Positions 1 through 6,726 are shown, numbered from the stretch's first letter. The stretch: DNA of 12,302 nucleotides from Hyphomicrobium sp. (GCA_025927515.1 JAICLG010000072.1:1-12302); one strand, 5' to 3'. The notes: generated by a model not told the origin, from the letters alone. Made by a program: numbers and translations.

Positions 1-156
1 GTTACGATTCCACACAAGCAGAAGATCCTGCGCTATCTGGATCTGGTAGATCCGCTGGCGCGACGCATCGGCGCGGTGAATACCGTTTGGCGCAAAGCGG
101 GACGCTGGCGCGGCGCAAATACGGACGTCGACGGCATCATCGGGCCGTTGAAGCGG
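1..156 (+). pseudogene. aroE: Shikimate dehydrogenase fragment (central part of AroE), cut at both ends
   Basis: AroE reduces 3-dehydroshikimate to shikimate with NADPH in the aromatic amino acid pathway. The translation from base 1 begins VTIPHK, the motif carrying the catalytic lysine (bases 16-18), continues through a DPLARRIGAVNTV stretch, and reaches GANTDVDG, whose NTD aspartate (about bases 124-126) is the second catalytic residue. This corresponds to roughly residues 60-115 of the E. coli enzyme, the end of the substrate-binding domain. The Rossmann NADP-binding half (GAGGA motif) never appears, because the frame passes directly into DnaE near base 157. The N-terminal part would lie before the window. 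It cannot be a functional enzyme as it stands. aroE does not normally sit beside dnaE in this group, which supports a join or rearrangement. The exact right boundary is uncertain by a few codons. Confidence 0.8.
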
Positions 157-3100
157 CTGATGCGGCTTTCGAAATCGCTTTACTTCGAGCCTGCGCCGGA
201 TGAGCCGACGCACGTGAAGATCGCCCGCATCGAAGAATTCTCGGAAGGCATCATCGCTTTGACGGGAGGCCCGCAGGGGCCGATCGACACCGCTCTCCGC
301 GATGGTCAGCATGATCTTGCCGTCGAGCGGCTGAAGACGCTTGAAAAGATTTTTGGCGACCGTCTCTATATCGAAGTTCAGCGTCACGGATTGCCTGAGG
401 AGGCGGAGGTTGAGCCGGATCTTCTCGATCTTGCCTATGACCGCCGTATCCCGATTGCCGCGACGAACGAATGCTATTTCGCCTCGCGCGCCGACCATGA
501 AGCCCACGACGCGCTGCTATGCATCGCGGACGGACGCTATGTCGTCGAGGACAACCGGCGTCGCGCCAGTGCCGAGCATTATCTCAAAACCGAAGTCGAA
601 ATGGCTGCGCTTTTTGCGGATCTTCCCGAAGCGCTGAGCAACACCGTCGAGATCGCGTTGCGGTGCTCGGCGCGTCCGCTCGGACGAAAGCCGATATTGC
701 CGCGTTTCGTTCCCGGCGACGACAGCCTGAGTGAGATCGAGAATTTCCGACTCGAAGCCGCGGAGCTGAAGAACCAGGCGAAAGAAGGATTGCAGCGCCG
801 ATTGACGGCGCACGGCACGGCACCCGGATACAGCGTCGACGACTACGAGAAGCGTCTTTCATATGAGATTGACGTTATCACGCAGATGAAGTTTCCGGGC
901 TACTTTCTGATCGTTGCCGACTTCATCAAATGGTCGAAGGCCAACGGCGTCCCGGTCGGGCCGGGGCGCGGCTCCGGTGCCGGTTCGCTCGTTGCCTACG
1001 CGCTGACGATCACCGATCTTGATCCGTTGCGGTTCGGGCTTCTTTTCGAACGCTTTCTCAATCCCGAACGTATTTCGATGCCGGACTTCGACGTCGATTT
1101 CTGCCAGGAGAAGCGGGATCGCGTCATCGATTACGTGCAGAAGAAATATGGATCGGATCGCGTCGCGCAGATCATCACGCACGGAAAGCTGCAAGCGCGT
1201 GCGGTGTTGCGTGACGTCGGCCGGGTGCTGCAGATGCCGTACGGTCAGGTCGACCGTCTTTGCAAACTCGTGCCGAACAATCCGGCCAATCCCGTCACGC
1301 TGAAGGAAGCGATCGACGGCGAACCCAAGCTTCAGGAAGAACGCGATCGCGAGCCGATCGTCGCGCGATTACTTGAAATCGCGCAGAAACTCGAAGGGCT
1401 TTATCGCCACGCTTCGACGCACGCAGCGGGCATGGTGATTGGCGACAGGCCGCTCGAAGAACTCGTGCCGCTCTACCGCGATCCGAAATCGCACTTTCCG
1501 ATTACGCAATACAACTGGAAGATGGTCGAGGCCGCCGGTCTCGTGAAGTTCGACTTTCTCGGCCTGAAGACGCTGACCGTCCTTGAAAAGGCGGTGAACC
1601 TCATCAAGCAGGTCCGTGGCATCACGGTCGATCTGCCGAGCCTGCCGCTCGACGACAAAGCGACGTACGAGATGCTCGCGAAGGCCGATACGGCCGGCGT
1701 CTTCCAGCTTGAAAGCACGGGCATGCGGGAAAGCCTGAAGCGGCTGAAGCCCGACCGTTTCGAGGACATCATCGCCATGGTGGCCCTCTATCGTCCCGGC
1801 CCGATGGATAACATCCCGACGTACATCCATCGCAAGCACGGCGAGGAGCCTGTCGATTACCTCCATGAGATGCTGGAAGGCATCCTGAAGGAAACGTACG
1901 GCGTCATCATCTATCAGGAGCAGGTCATTCAGATCGCGCAGGTCATGGGCGGATACACGCTCGGACAAGCTGACCTTCTGCGCCGCGCGATGGGCAAGAA
2001 AGACAAAGCTGAAATGGCGAAGCAGCAGGCGCGCTTCGTCGAAGGGGCGATGGCGAAGGGCGTCAAGGAAAAGGACGCGATCTATATCTTCGAACTCGTC
2101 GATAAATTCGCGGGTTACGGCTTCAACAAATCGCACGCGGCGGCGTATGCGCTCGTCAGCTATCACACGGCCTATTTGAAGGCCAATTTCCGCGAGGAAT
2201 TCTTCGCAGCATCGATGACGCTCGATATGGGCAATACCGACAAGCTTGCAATGTTCGCCTCGGAAGCGCGTAAATCGGGAATCCGGATGCTGCCGCCGTG
2301 CGTCAATCAATCGGCCGTCGATTTTGGAGTCGAACCGTCTCGCGACGGCGGTAAATTGGGGTGCATTCGCTACTCGCTTGCGGCACTGAAGAACATTGGT
2401 GCAGGCGCCGTCGAAACGATCGTGAACGAGCGCAATACGGGTGGGCCGTTCGCATCCCTCGCTGATTTTGCGGCGCGCGTCGACGCCAAGGCCTTGAACA
2501 AGCGTGCTGTCGAGACTCTCGCGAAGGGCGGGGCATTCGATGCGTTGAACGACAATCGCGCGCTCGTTGCCGCTAATGCCGATACGATCCTCGCGTCGGC
2601 ACAACGAAGAACCGCCGATGAAGCCCAGGGCATGACCGACCTTTTCGGTTCGGGCGGCAAACCGGCGGACCTCGTTTTGCGATCGGCCGACGGCTGGACT
2701 CCGATGGACCGTCTGTCAGCGGAATTCGAGGCCATCGGTTTTTACCTTTCGGGGCATCCGCTCGATCAATACGAGCGCACTCTTGCCAAGCTCGGAGTGC
2801 GGAGCTTCGCCGAGTTCGAATTGTTGACGCAGCGCGGCGCAACGGCAGGCCGTCTTGCCGGCGTCGTCATCGCGGCGCGCGAGCGGCGTTCGCAGAAGGG
2901 GAACAAGTTTGCGTTCGCGTCATTCTCCGATGCCACGGGGCAATTCGAGGCGGTAATATTTTCCGATACGCTTGCGGTCAGCCGCGAACTTCTCGAGCCC
3001 GGCACGCCGGTGATCGTCTCCGTCGAAGCGGAGCTTGATGGCGATACGTTGAAGATGCGCGTGCAGTCGATCGAAGCCTTGGACAAAGCGGCATCGAGTG

Positions 3101-3348
3101 TGCCGCGCAATCTCAAGCTCGTACTCGATCAGCGCCAATGCTCGGGTCCGAATGCCGGACGCTTATCGGAGATGAGCAGCCGATTGAAGCCGTCGCCGAG
3201 AGGAGGCGGAGAGGTGCGGATCGTGTTGCCGCTGCTCGACCGCGGTCGCGAAATGGAGTTCGTGCTACCGGGGCGCTATGATGTGTCGCCGCAAGAAGCC
3301 GGTCGCATCGCCGCCTTTCCCGTCGTGGCGGAGGTCGTCGAACTTTGA
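1..3348 (+). CDS. dnaE: DNA polymerase III subunit alpha (DnaE1), N-terminally truncated and joined in frame to an AroE fragment
   Basis: DnaE is the replicative polymerase subunit that extends DNA in the Pol III holoenzyme. The frame is open from base 1 and ends with TGA at 3346-3348. DnaE homology begins near base 157 (LMRLSKSLY, matching the 'NLMRL-S-AYL' stretch of alphaproteobacterial DnaE) and leaves about 1063 residues; intact family members have about 1150-1180. Visible parts are the end of the PHP domain (ATNE near 450-480), the glycine-rich GPGRGSGAGS region near 958-990, the catalytic PDFDVDFC motif with two aspartates at 1081-1104, YRPGPMDN near 1789-1812, a helix-hairpin-helix region about 2370-2540, a likely internal clamp-binding motif QGMTDLFG at 2626-2649, and an OB fold about 2850-3090. 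The early PHP histidine motifs are absent. A GTG at 76 is open but encodes a conserved AroE valine, so it is not a credible start. Position upstream of rpsB fits dnaE1 rather than dnaE2. Confidence 0.9.
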   Translation, partial: VTIPHKQKILRYLDLVDPLARRIGAVNTVWRKAGRWRGANTDVDGIIGPLKRLMRLSKSLYFEPAPDEPTHVKIARIEEFSEGIIALTGGPQGPIDTALRDGQHDLAVERLKTLEKIFGDRLYIEVQRHGLPEEAEVEPDLLDLAYDRRIPIAATNECYFASRADHEAHDALLCIADGRYVVEDNRRRASAEHYLKTEVEMAALFADLPEALSNTVEIALRCSARPLGRKPILPRFVPGDDSLSEIENFRLEAAELKNQAKEGLQRRLTAHGTAPGYSVDDYEKRLSYEIDVITQMKFPGYFLIVADFIKWSKANGVPVGPGRGSGAGSLVAYALTITDLDPLRFGLLFERFLNPERISMPDFDVDFCQEKRDRVIDYVQKKYGSDRVAQIITHGKLQARAVLRDVGRVLQMPYGQVDRLCKLVPNNPANPVTLKEAIDGEPKLQEERDREPIVARLLEIAQKLEGLYRHASTHAAGMVIGDRPLEELVPLYRDPKSHFPITQYNWKMVEAAGLVKFDFLGLKTLTVLEKAVNLIKQVRGITVDLPSLPLDDKATYEMLAKADTAGVFQLESTGMRESLKRLKPDRFEDIIAMVALYRPGPMDNIPTYIHRKHGEEPVDYLHEMLEGILKETYGVIIYQEQVIQIAQVMGGYTLGQADLLRRAMGKKDKAEMAKQQARFVEGAMAKGVKEKDAIYIFELVDKFAGYGFNKSHAAAYALVSYHTAYLKANFREEFFAASMTLDMGNTDKLAMFASEARKSGIRMLPPCVNQSAVDFGVEPSRDGGKLGCIRYSLAALKNIGAGAVETIVNERNTGGPFASLADFAARVDAKALNKRAVETLAKGGAFDALNDNRALVAANADTILASAQRRTADEAQGMTDLFGSGGKPADLVLRSADGWTPMDRLSAEFEAIGFYLSGHPLDQYERTLAKLGVRSFAEFELLTQRGATAGRLAGVVIAARERRSQKGNKFAFASFSDATGQFEAVIFSDTLAVSRELLEPGTPVIVSVEAELDGDTLKMRVQSIEALDKAASSVPRNLKLVLDQRQCSGPNAGRLSEMSSRLKPSPRGGGEVRIVLPLLDRGREMEFVLPGRYDVSPQEAGRIAAFPVVAEVVEL

Positions 3349-3378
3349 AGGCGGCGTATGCGCAAATATGTTGCACTT

Positions 3379-3403
3379 ATGGTGCTGAAATATTCGGCGC
3401 CAT
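3379..3403 (+). terminator. Weak hairpin downstream of dnaE
   Basis: Nine base pairs (ATGGTGCTG with CGGCGCCAT, two G-U pairs) close a seven-base AT loop 31 bases after the dnaE stop. Only a short T run (CTTTTC about 3413-3418) follows, at a distance, so it is a poor intrinsic terminator but the best structure in this gap. Confidence 0.3.
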
Positions 3404-3469
3404 CAACGACGGCTTTTCGATCAGCTAAACGTTAGGGTTTCGGACGTGGAAACGAGTCTTATACCAGAT

Positions 3470-3474
3470 AGGAG
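3470..3474 (+). promoter_or_regulatory. Ribosome binding site for the 3481 gene
   Basis: AGGAG lies six bases before the ATG at 3481, ideal spacing, and fixes that start. Confidence 0.75.
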
Positions 3475-3480
3475 CCCCTA

Positions 3481-3723
3481 ATGAAAAAAAGCCTGATTGC
3501 GGCAGCTGCGTTTGCTGCTCTCACGTTCGGCGCGGCCAATATGGCGAGCGCCGGAGTCGCAAGTGTCGGCTTCAACGGCATCAGCACGCACGCTGCCAAG
3601 ACGGCCGCTGAGCACGTGGACTACAGAAACCACCATGACAAGCGCGTCCATAGGTGGGACCGCCACAAGAAAAAGCGGATCTGCCGCTTTCACCACGGTC
3701 GCCGTCACTGCTACTGGCGTTGA
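3481..3723 (+). CDS. Small exported basic His/Arg-rich protein, function unknown
   Basis: The 80-residue product starts with a classical Sec signal peptide: MKKS, a hydrophobic Ala/Leu/Phe core, and a probable signal peptidase I site after ANMASA (about residue 24). The mature protein of about 56 residues is strongly basic, with many His, Arg and Lys residues, and ends in a compact R-I-C-R-F-H-H-G-R-R-H-C-Y-W-R segment. The two cysteines, eight residues apart, could form a disulfide in the periplasm; the histidines could bind metal, but no defined metal motif is present, so that is speculation. The start is supported by AGGAG six bases upstream. It has its own terminator and lies between dnaE and another exported small protein, with no evident operon partner. 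I do not recognise a named family. Short His/Arg-rich exported proteins of this style are common in Hyphomicrobiales. Confidence 0.75.
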   Translation: MKKSLIAAAAFAALTFGAANMASAGVASVGFNGISTHAAKTAAEHVDYRNHHDKRVHRWDRHKKKRICRFHHGRRHCYWR

Positions 3724-3745
3724 TCGCGTCTCTCATTGAGACGGG

Positions 3746-3770
3746 GGCAGCGCTTCGGCGCTGCCTTCTT
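3746..3770 (+). terminator. Intrinsic terminator of the 3481 gene
   Basis: A perfect eight-base-pair stem (GGCAGCGC / GCGCTGCC) closes a TTCG tetraloop at 3754-3757 and is followed by TTCTT. It lies 23 bases after the stop codon. The UUCG loop makes this very stable; the T tract is short. Confidence 0.8.
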
Positions 3771-3815
3771 CCGACACAGTTTGTGTGCATAGCTCTCGCC
3801 CTGCCAGTCGCAAAT

Positions 3816-3819
3816 GAGG
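3816..3819 (+). promoter_or_regulatory. Ribosome binding site deciding the 3826 start
   Basis: GAGG lies six bases before ATG 3826. It overlaps the alternative in-frame ATG at 3814, which has no comparable site upstream, so the later start is preferred. Confidence 0.65.
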
Positions 3820-3825
3820 CAAAAA

Positions 3826-4170
3826 ATGTCCAAATTCTACGCTGCGTTGTTCACCGCACTGCTTTTTGCTCCCGCCGTTCATGCAGCCGATGCAAAAATG
3901 AGTGCCGCAGATATCAAGAAAAATCTGGAAGCCGCTGCATCCGATCCCGCCAAGGTCACCGCTTACTGCGCCATGACGAAAAAAATGGACGAAGTGGGCG
4001 ACGACGAAAAGAAGGCGGAAGCTGCCAGCGACGAAATCGACGGGTACTTCAAGACGCTGGGCGAGGATTTTTCCAATGCCTGGGACGCCGGTCAGGATGC
4101 GGCTGACGGCTCACCGGAAGCGAACGCCATGGACGCCGCAATGACGACCCTCGACGGGAAGTGCAAATAG
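3826..4170 (+). CDS. Small exported Ala/Asp/Lys-rich protein with two cysteines, function unknown
   Basis: With the start at 3826 the product has 114 residues. It begins MSKFYAALFTALLF and has a probable signal peptidase I site after AVHA (about residue 20), so the mature protein should be periplasmic. The mature part is helical in character and rich in Ala, Asp, Lys and Glu. It contains KKNLEAAASDPAKVTAYC, a charged GDDEKKAEAA stretch, a YFKTLGEDF segment, and ends LDGKCK. One cysteine lies near residue 47 and the other next to the C-terminus; a disulfide between them is plausible. An in-frame ATG at 3814 would add four residues (MRQK) but lacks a ribosome binding site. I believe this is one of the uncharacterised exported families of Hyphomicrobiales but can name no function. 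It sits alone between two terminators. Confidence 0.75.
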   Translation: MSKFYAALFTALLFAPAVHAADAKMSAADIKKNLEAAASDPAKVTAYCAMTKKMDEVGDDEKKAEAASDEIDGYFKTLGEDFSNAWDAGQDAADGSPEANAMDAAMTTLDGKCK

Positions 4171-4256
4171 GGTTCTACGGGCGCGCTGCGCGTGATCGCT
4201 TTTGACCGTTGCGCCGCCGCTCGCTCTTCTCAGTTTCGATCCCCTAAAGTTCAACG

Positions 4257-4300
4257 CACGCTGACATCCGGGCTTTGCCCGTATGCAGCGTGTCGTTTTT
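4257..4300 (+). terminator. Strong intrinsic terminator of the 3826 gene
   Basis: A long stem pairs CACGCTG (4257-4263) with CAGCGTG (4286-4292), continues CAT/ATG after a one-base bulge at 4264, has one C-T mismatch, and ends CGGGC/GCCCG around a TTT loop (4274-4276). TCG and then five T residues (4296-4300) follow. It would stop transcription before the rpsB promoter region. Confidence 0.8.
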
Positions 4301-4366
4301 GGGGGGTCGATAAGCCTCTGCAACTTTGGCATGCGGAATGCCGCGGATGGGTACGGCACGTGTCCC

Positions 4367-4395
4367 TTGCGCGTTCCTGCAATCCCCAGTATACA
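4367..4395 (+). promoter_or_regulatory. Candidate promoter for rpsB-tsf
   Basis: TTGCGC (4367-4372) and TATACA (4390-4395) are separated by exactly 17 bases, downstream of the preceding terminator and upstream of rpsB. Matches to the housekeeping consensus are partial (3/6 and 4/6). Transcription would start near 4402 and give a leader of about 139 bases. Confidence 0.4.
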
Positions 4396-4401
4396 GCCGC
4401 C

Positions 4402-4540
4402 ATCTCACACGCGAGATCTGCGCCACGCGGATGAAAAGCCCCGCGTCGCGCTCCGGTGGAGAAAACGCAAGCGTCTGAAAAAGCTTGCTAATCTCTTCTC
4501 AATCTCGCGGAGGTCTAACCGGAAAAGGGAACATTTTTCG
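4402..4540 (+). promoter_or_regulatory. Structured 5' leader of rpsB
   Basis: An eight-base inverted repeat CGCGAGAT (4410-4417) / ATCTCGCG (4502-4509) could close a multibranch structure containing a six-pair hairpin ACGCGG (4425-4430) / CCGCGT (4441-4446). A purine-rich Shine-Dalgarno candidate (AAAAGGGA, 4523-4530) follows, ten bases before ATG 4541. In E. coli, uS2 represses its own rpsB-tsf mRNA through the 5' leader; similar control here is inference. The rest of the 4171-4540 gap contains only the terminator and candidate promoter listed separately. Confidence 0.35.
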
Positions 4541-5530
4541 ATGGCACTTCCTGCCTTCAATATGCGTCAGCTTTTGGAAGCTGGCGTTCACTTCGGCCAC
4601 CAGTCTCACCGTTGGAACCCCAAGATGGCACCGTTCATCTATGGGTCGCGGAATAAAATCCACATTGTCGACCTGACGCAGACGGTGCCGATGCTGCATC
4701 AGGCGCTGCTCAAGGTTTCTGACACGGTTGCAGGCGGCGGCCGCGTCCTGTTCGTTGCGACCAAAAGGCAGGCTTCCGAGGGCATTGCCGAGGCCGCCAA
4801 GCGCAGCGCGCAGTACTTCATCAATCACCGTTGGCTCGGCGGTACGCTGACGAACTGGAAAACGGTTTCGCAATCGATCCGCCGCCTGCGTCAGCTCGAT
4901 GAAATTCTCGCCGATCCGCAGGGCCGGACGAAGAAGGAAATCCTGAACCTGACGCGCGAGCGCGAGAAGCTCAACCAGTCGCTCGGCGGCATCAAGGATA
5001 TGGGCGGCACGCCGGACCTTCTCGTCGTGATCGATACGAACAAGGAAGCGATCGCGATCCAGGAAGCACGTAAGCTGAATATTCCGATCGTTGCGATCGT
5101 CGATACGAACTGCGATCCGGATGGCATCGACTATCCGGTGCCCGGCAACGACGACGCTGGCCGCGCGATTACTCTTTATTGCGATCTCATGGCGCGCGCA
5201 GCGCTCGATGGCATCGAACGCGCGCAAGGCTCGGCGGGCGTCGATGTCGGCGCGTCGGAAGCGCCGCCGGCTGAAGATCTGCCGAAGGTCACGTTCAAGG
5301 GTATCGAAGCGCCGCGTGGCGAGGCCGACGATCTCAAGAGGATCACGGGCATCACGTCGAAGATCGAGCAGCGCCTCAACGATGCCGGCGTCTACCACTT
5401 CTGGCAGATCGCCGATCTCGATGCCGAGCACGCGGAAGCCCTCGACCGGCAGCTGAAGCTCAAGGGCCAGATCACCAAGGAAGACTGGACCGCTCAGGCC
5501 AAGAAACTCGTTGAAGCCGCCGCCGTATAG
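4541..5530 (+). CDS. rpsB: Small ribosomal subunit protein uS2 (S2), with long C-terminal extension
   Basis: uS2 binds late to the 30S subunit on the solvent side near the head-body junction and is needed to load bS1. The 329-residue product starts MALPAFNMRQLLEAGVHFGH, the canonical uS2 N-terminus. It contains HRWNPKMAPFIYG, the VLFVATKRQA stretch, HRWLGGTLTNWKT and VAIVDTNCDPD, all uS2 hallmarks, within about the first 230 residues. E. coli S2 has 241 residues. The remaining tail has an acidic/Ala linker and, from about residue 263, a helix-hairpin-helix-like module (DDLKRITGITSKIEQRLNDA). The start at 4541 is fixed by homology and by AAAAGGGA ten bases upstream, although the frame is open back to 4283. 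It lies directly before tsf, as in most bacteria, and probably shares a transcript with it. Confidence 0.97.
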   Translation: MALPAFNMRQLLEAGVHFGHQSHRWNPKMAPFIYGSRNKIHIVDLTQTVPMLHQALLKVSDTVAGGGRVLFVATKRQASEGIAEAAKRSAQYFINHRWLGGTLTNWKTVSQSIRRLRQLDEILADPQGRTKKEILNLTREREKLNQSLGGIKDMGGTPDLLVVIDTNKEAIAIQEARKLNIPIVAIVDTNCDPDGIDYPVPGNDDAGRAITLYCDLMARAALDGIERAQGSAGVDVGASEAPPAEDLPKVTFKGIEAPRGEADDLKRITGITSKIEQRLNDAGVYHFWQIADLDAEHAEALDRQLKLKGQITKEDWTAQAKKLVEAAAV

Positions 5531-5541
5531 GCGCGGCTTTG

Positions 5542-5556
5542 GCCCCGAATTGGGGC
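5542..5556 (+). repeat. Small hairpin after rpsB
   Basis: GCCCC / GGGGC with loop GAATT, 12 bases after the rpsB stop. TTGG follows, with no real T tract, so this is more likely an mRNA processing or stability element than a terminator. Confidence 0.35.
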
Positions 5557-5581
5557 TTGGATGCATAAAGCAGAACAACCT

Positions 5582-5601
5582 GAGGCGCCTTGCGGCGCCT
5601 C
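5582..5601 (+). promoter_or_regulatory. Perfect GC-rich hairpin in the rpsB-tsf spacer
   Basis: GAGGCGCC pairs perfectly with GGCGCCTC (eight pairs) around a TTGC loop. It ends 19 bases before the tsf start and has no T tract. It could partly attenuate tsf or block 3'-exonucleases and so set the uS2 to EF-Ts ratio; the role is inferred. Confidence 0.5.
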
Positions 5602-5620
5602 GAACCTAATGGGTGACAGG

Positions 5621-6544
5621 ATGACGACGATCACCGCCGCGGACGTGAAGAAGCTTCGCGACATGACCGGCGCAGGTATGATGGACTGCAAGACGGCGCT
5701 GACTGAAACGGGCGGCGATATCGAGGCTGCTGTCGATTGGCTGCGTAAAAAGGGCCTCTCGAAGGCCGCCAAGAAGTCTGGCCGTATCGCTGCGGACGGA
5801 CTCATTGGAATCGTTGCGAAGGGTCGCGAAGGCGCGGTCGTCGAAGTCAATTCGGAGACGGACTTCGTGGCGCGGAACGAGCAGTTCCAGACGCTGGTGC
5901 GCGACATCACGGGTCTCGCTCCGGCAGCCAAAGGCGATCTCAAGTCGCTCCTTGCCGCGACGTATCCGGGCACGAAGAACACCGTCGAGGCGCAGCTTCA
6001 GGAAGCCGTTGCTACGATTGGCGAGAACATGACCCTTCGCCGCACATCGGCGCTGGCAGTGAAGGAAGGCGTCGTCGCCGATTACATTCACAGCCGCGTT
6101 GCGGATGGCCTCGGCAAGATCGGCGTGCTCGTAGCGCTGGAGAGCGCTGGAGACGAGCCGACACTGTTCGAGATCGGCCGTATGCTGGCAATGCACGTTG
6201 CCGCGGCGAACCCGCTCGCACTGGATATTTCCGCCGTTCCCGCGGACGTCCTTGAGCGTGAGAAGGCGATCCTTGCGGAGAAGAACCAGGGCAAGAAGCC
6301 CGAAATGCTCGAGAAGATCATCGCGGGTGGCATGAAGGCGTTCGCAAAGGAAAACTGCCTGCTCGAGCAGCAGTACATCCACGACACCACAAAGACGGTG
6401 GCGCAGGCGATGAAAGACGCCGAAGGCCGCGCCGGCGCGCCGATCAAGGTATCGGGCTATGTGCGCTATGCGCTGGGCGAAGGTATCGACAAGAAGGAAG
6501 AGGACTTCGGCGAAGAGGTCCGGAAGCTCGCAAGCGGCGGCTAG
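5621..6544 (+). CDS. tsf: Translation elongation factor Ts
   Basis: EF-Ts is the nucleotide exchange factor that releases GDP from EF-Tu so it can rebind GTP and aminoacyl-tRNA. The 307-residue product has the N-terminal UBA-like domain (ITAADVKKLRDMTGAGMMDC, residues about 4-23, then KTAL), the LRKKGLSKAAKKSGRIAADG segment, and the signature VEVNSETDFVARN. TDFV falls at residues 80-83, the same numbers as in E. coli, where this motif contacts the EF-Tu switch region. The two core subdomains follow, with the MHVAAANPLA and coiled-coil-like regions intact. ATG 5621 is preferred because MTTITAADVKK matches the family N-terminus and GGGTGA lies four bases upstream. An in-frame ATG at 5609 would add MGDR but has no ribosome binding site. 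It is followed by a strong terminator, so rpsB-tsf probably forms its own unit. Confidence 0.96.
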   Translation: MTTITAADVKKLRDMTGAGMMDCKTALTETGGDIEAAVDWLRKKGLSKAAKKSGRIAADGLIGIVAKGREGAVVEVNSETDFVARNEQFQTLVRDITGLAPAAKGDLKSLLAATYPGTKNTVEAQLQEAVATIGENMTLRRTSALAVKEGVVADYIHSRVADGLGKIGVLVALESAGDEPTLFEIGRMLAMHVAAANPLALDISAVPADVLEREKAILAEKNQGKKPEMLEKIIAGGMKAFAKENCLLEQQYIHDTTKTVAQAMKDAEGRAGAPIKVSGYVRYALGEGIDKKEEDFGEEVRKLASGG

Positions 6545-6573
6545 GCGGAATCGGTTTGCCGCGGTAGGTATCA

Positions 6574-6605
6574 GCCGGCCGGTTCATACGACCGGCCGGT
6601 TTTTT
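6574..6605 (+). terminator. Very strong intrinsic terminator after tsf
   Basis: A perfect nine-base-pair stem CCGGCCGGT (6575-6583) / ACCGGCCGG (6591-6599) closes loop TCATACG and is followed by six T residues (6600-6605). It ends the rpsB-tsf transcript and implies that pyrH needs its own promoter or read-through. Confidence 0.92.
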
Positions 6606-6620
6606 GTGCGGATCGAATTT

Positions 6621-6726
6621 CCCCGCCCCGTCTTGATGGGGAGAGGATGGGGCGAGGGGCGGCAACATAAAGCCGGCGCAAGGAATGCCCCTCTTCCCGT
6701 TGAGTGCAGGAACCGGGGAGAGGGAG
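6621..6726 (+). repeat. Degenerate REP-like GC-rich inverted-repeat element in the pyrH leader
   Basis: Three overlapping inverted repeats fill this stretch. A: CCCC-GCCCC (6621-6629) pairs with GGGGC-GA-GGGG (6649-6659). B: GAGGGGC (6654-6660) pairs with GCCCCTC (6687-6693). C: 6689-6699 pairs with 6714-6724 over 11 pairs including one G-T. B shares bases with A and C, so it excludes them. The C-rich/G-rich composition with GGGGAGAGG motifs resembles intergenic palindromic repeats scattered in many proteobacterial genomes. The family assignment is by resemblance only. I see no clear promoter for pyrH in this gap. Confidence 0.5.
6721..6726 (+). promoter_or_regulatory. pyrH ribosome binding site embedded in a hairpin arm
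   Basis: AGGGAG lies nine bases before ATG 6736 and is the only good Shine-Dalgarno candidate. Its first four bases are paired in the 6689-6724 hairpin, so folding could reduce pyrH translation. Confidence 0.55.

Noticed and set aside
76..78. GTG as the start of a complete dnaE gene
   Set aside because: This codon is the valine of the conserved AroE GAVNTV motif, the frame is open upstream to base 1, and no ribosome binding site precedes it.
1369..2604. 411-codon open frame on the minus strand opposite dnaE
   Set aside because: It mirrors the strongly biased codons of dnaE, has no recognisable motif in its translation, and dnaE's conserved polymerase core accounts for the region fully.
3654..4106. 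150-codon plus-strand open frame spanning the two small genes
   Set aside because: It runs through the end of one small gene, its terminator and the start of the next in another frame, and its product is Cys/Arg-rich noise.
4283..4540. Extension of the rpsB frame 86 codons upstream
   Set aside because: The frame is open only by chance in a GC-rich leader. The segment contains terminator and promoter-like sequence and has no uS2 homology; the canonical MALPAFNMRQLL start at 4541 has its own ribosome binding site.
4499..5578. 359-codon minus-strand open frame opposite rpsB
   Set aside because: An antisense shadow: Arg/Asp/Ala-rich with no family motif, and it covers an intact uS2 gene.
5606..6382. 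258-codon minus-strand open frame opposite tsf
   Set aside because: Same pattern of a GC-rich antisense shadow; EF-Ts motifs on the plus strand are complete.
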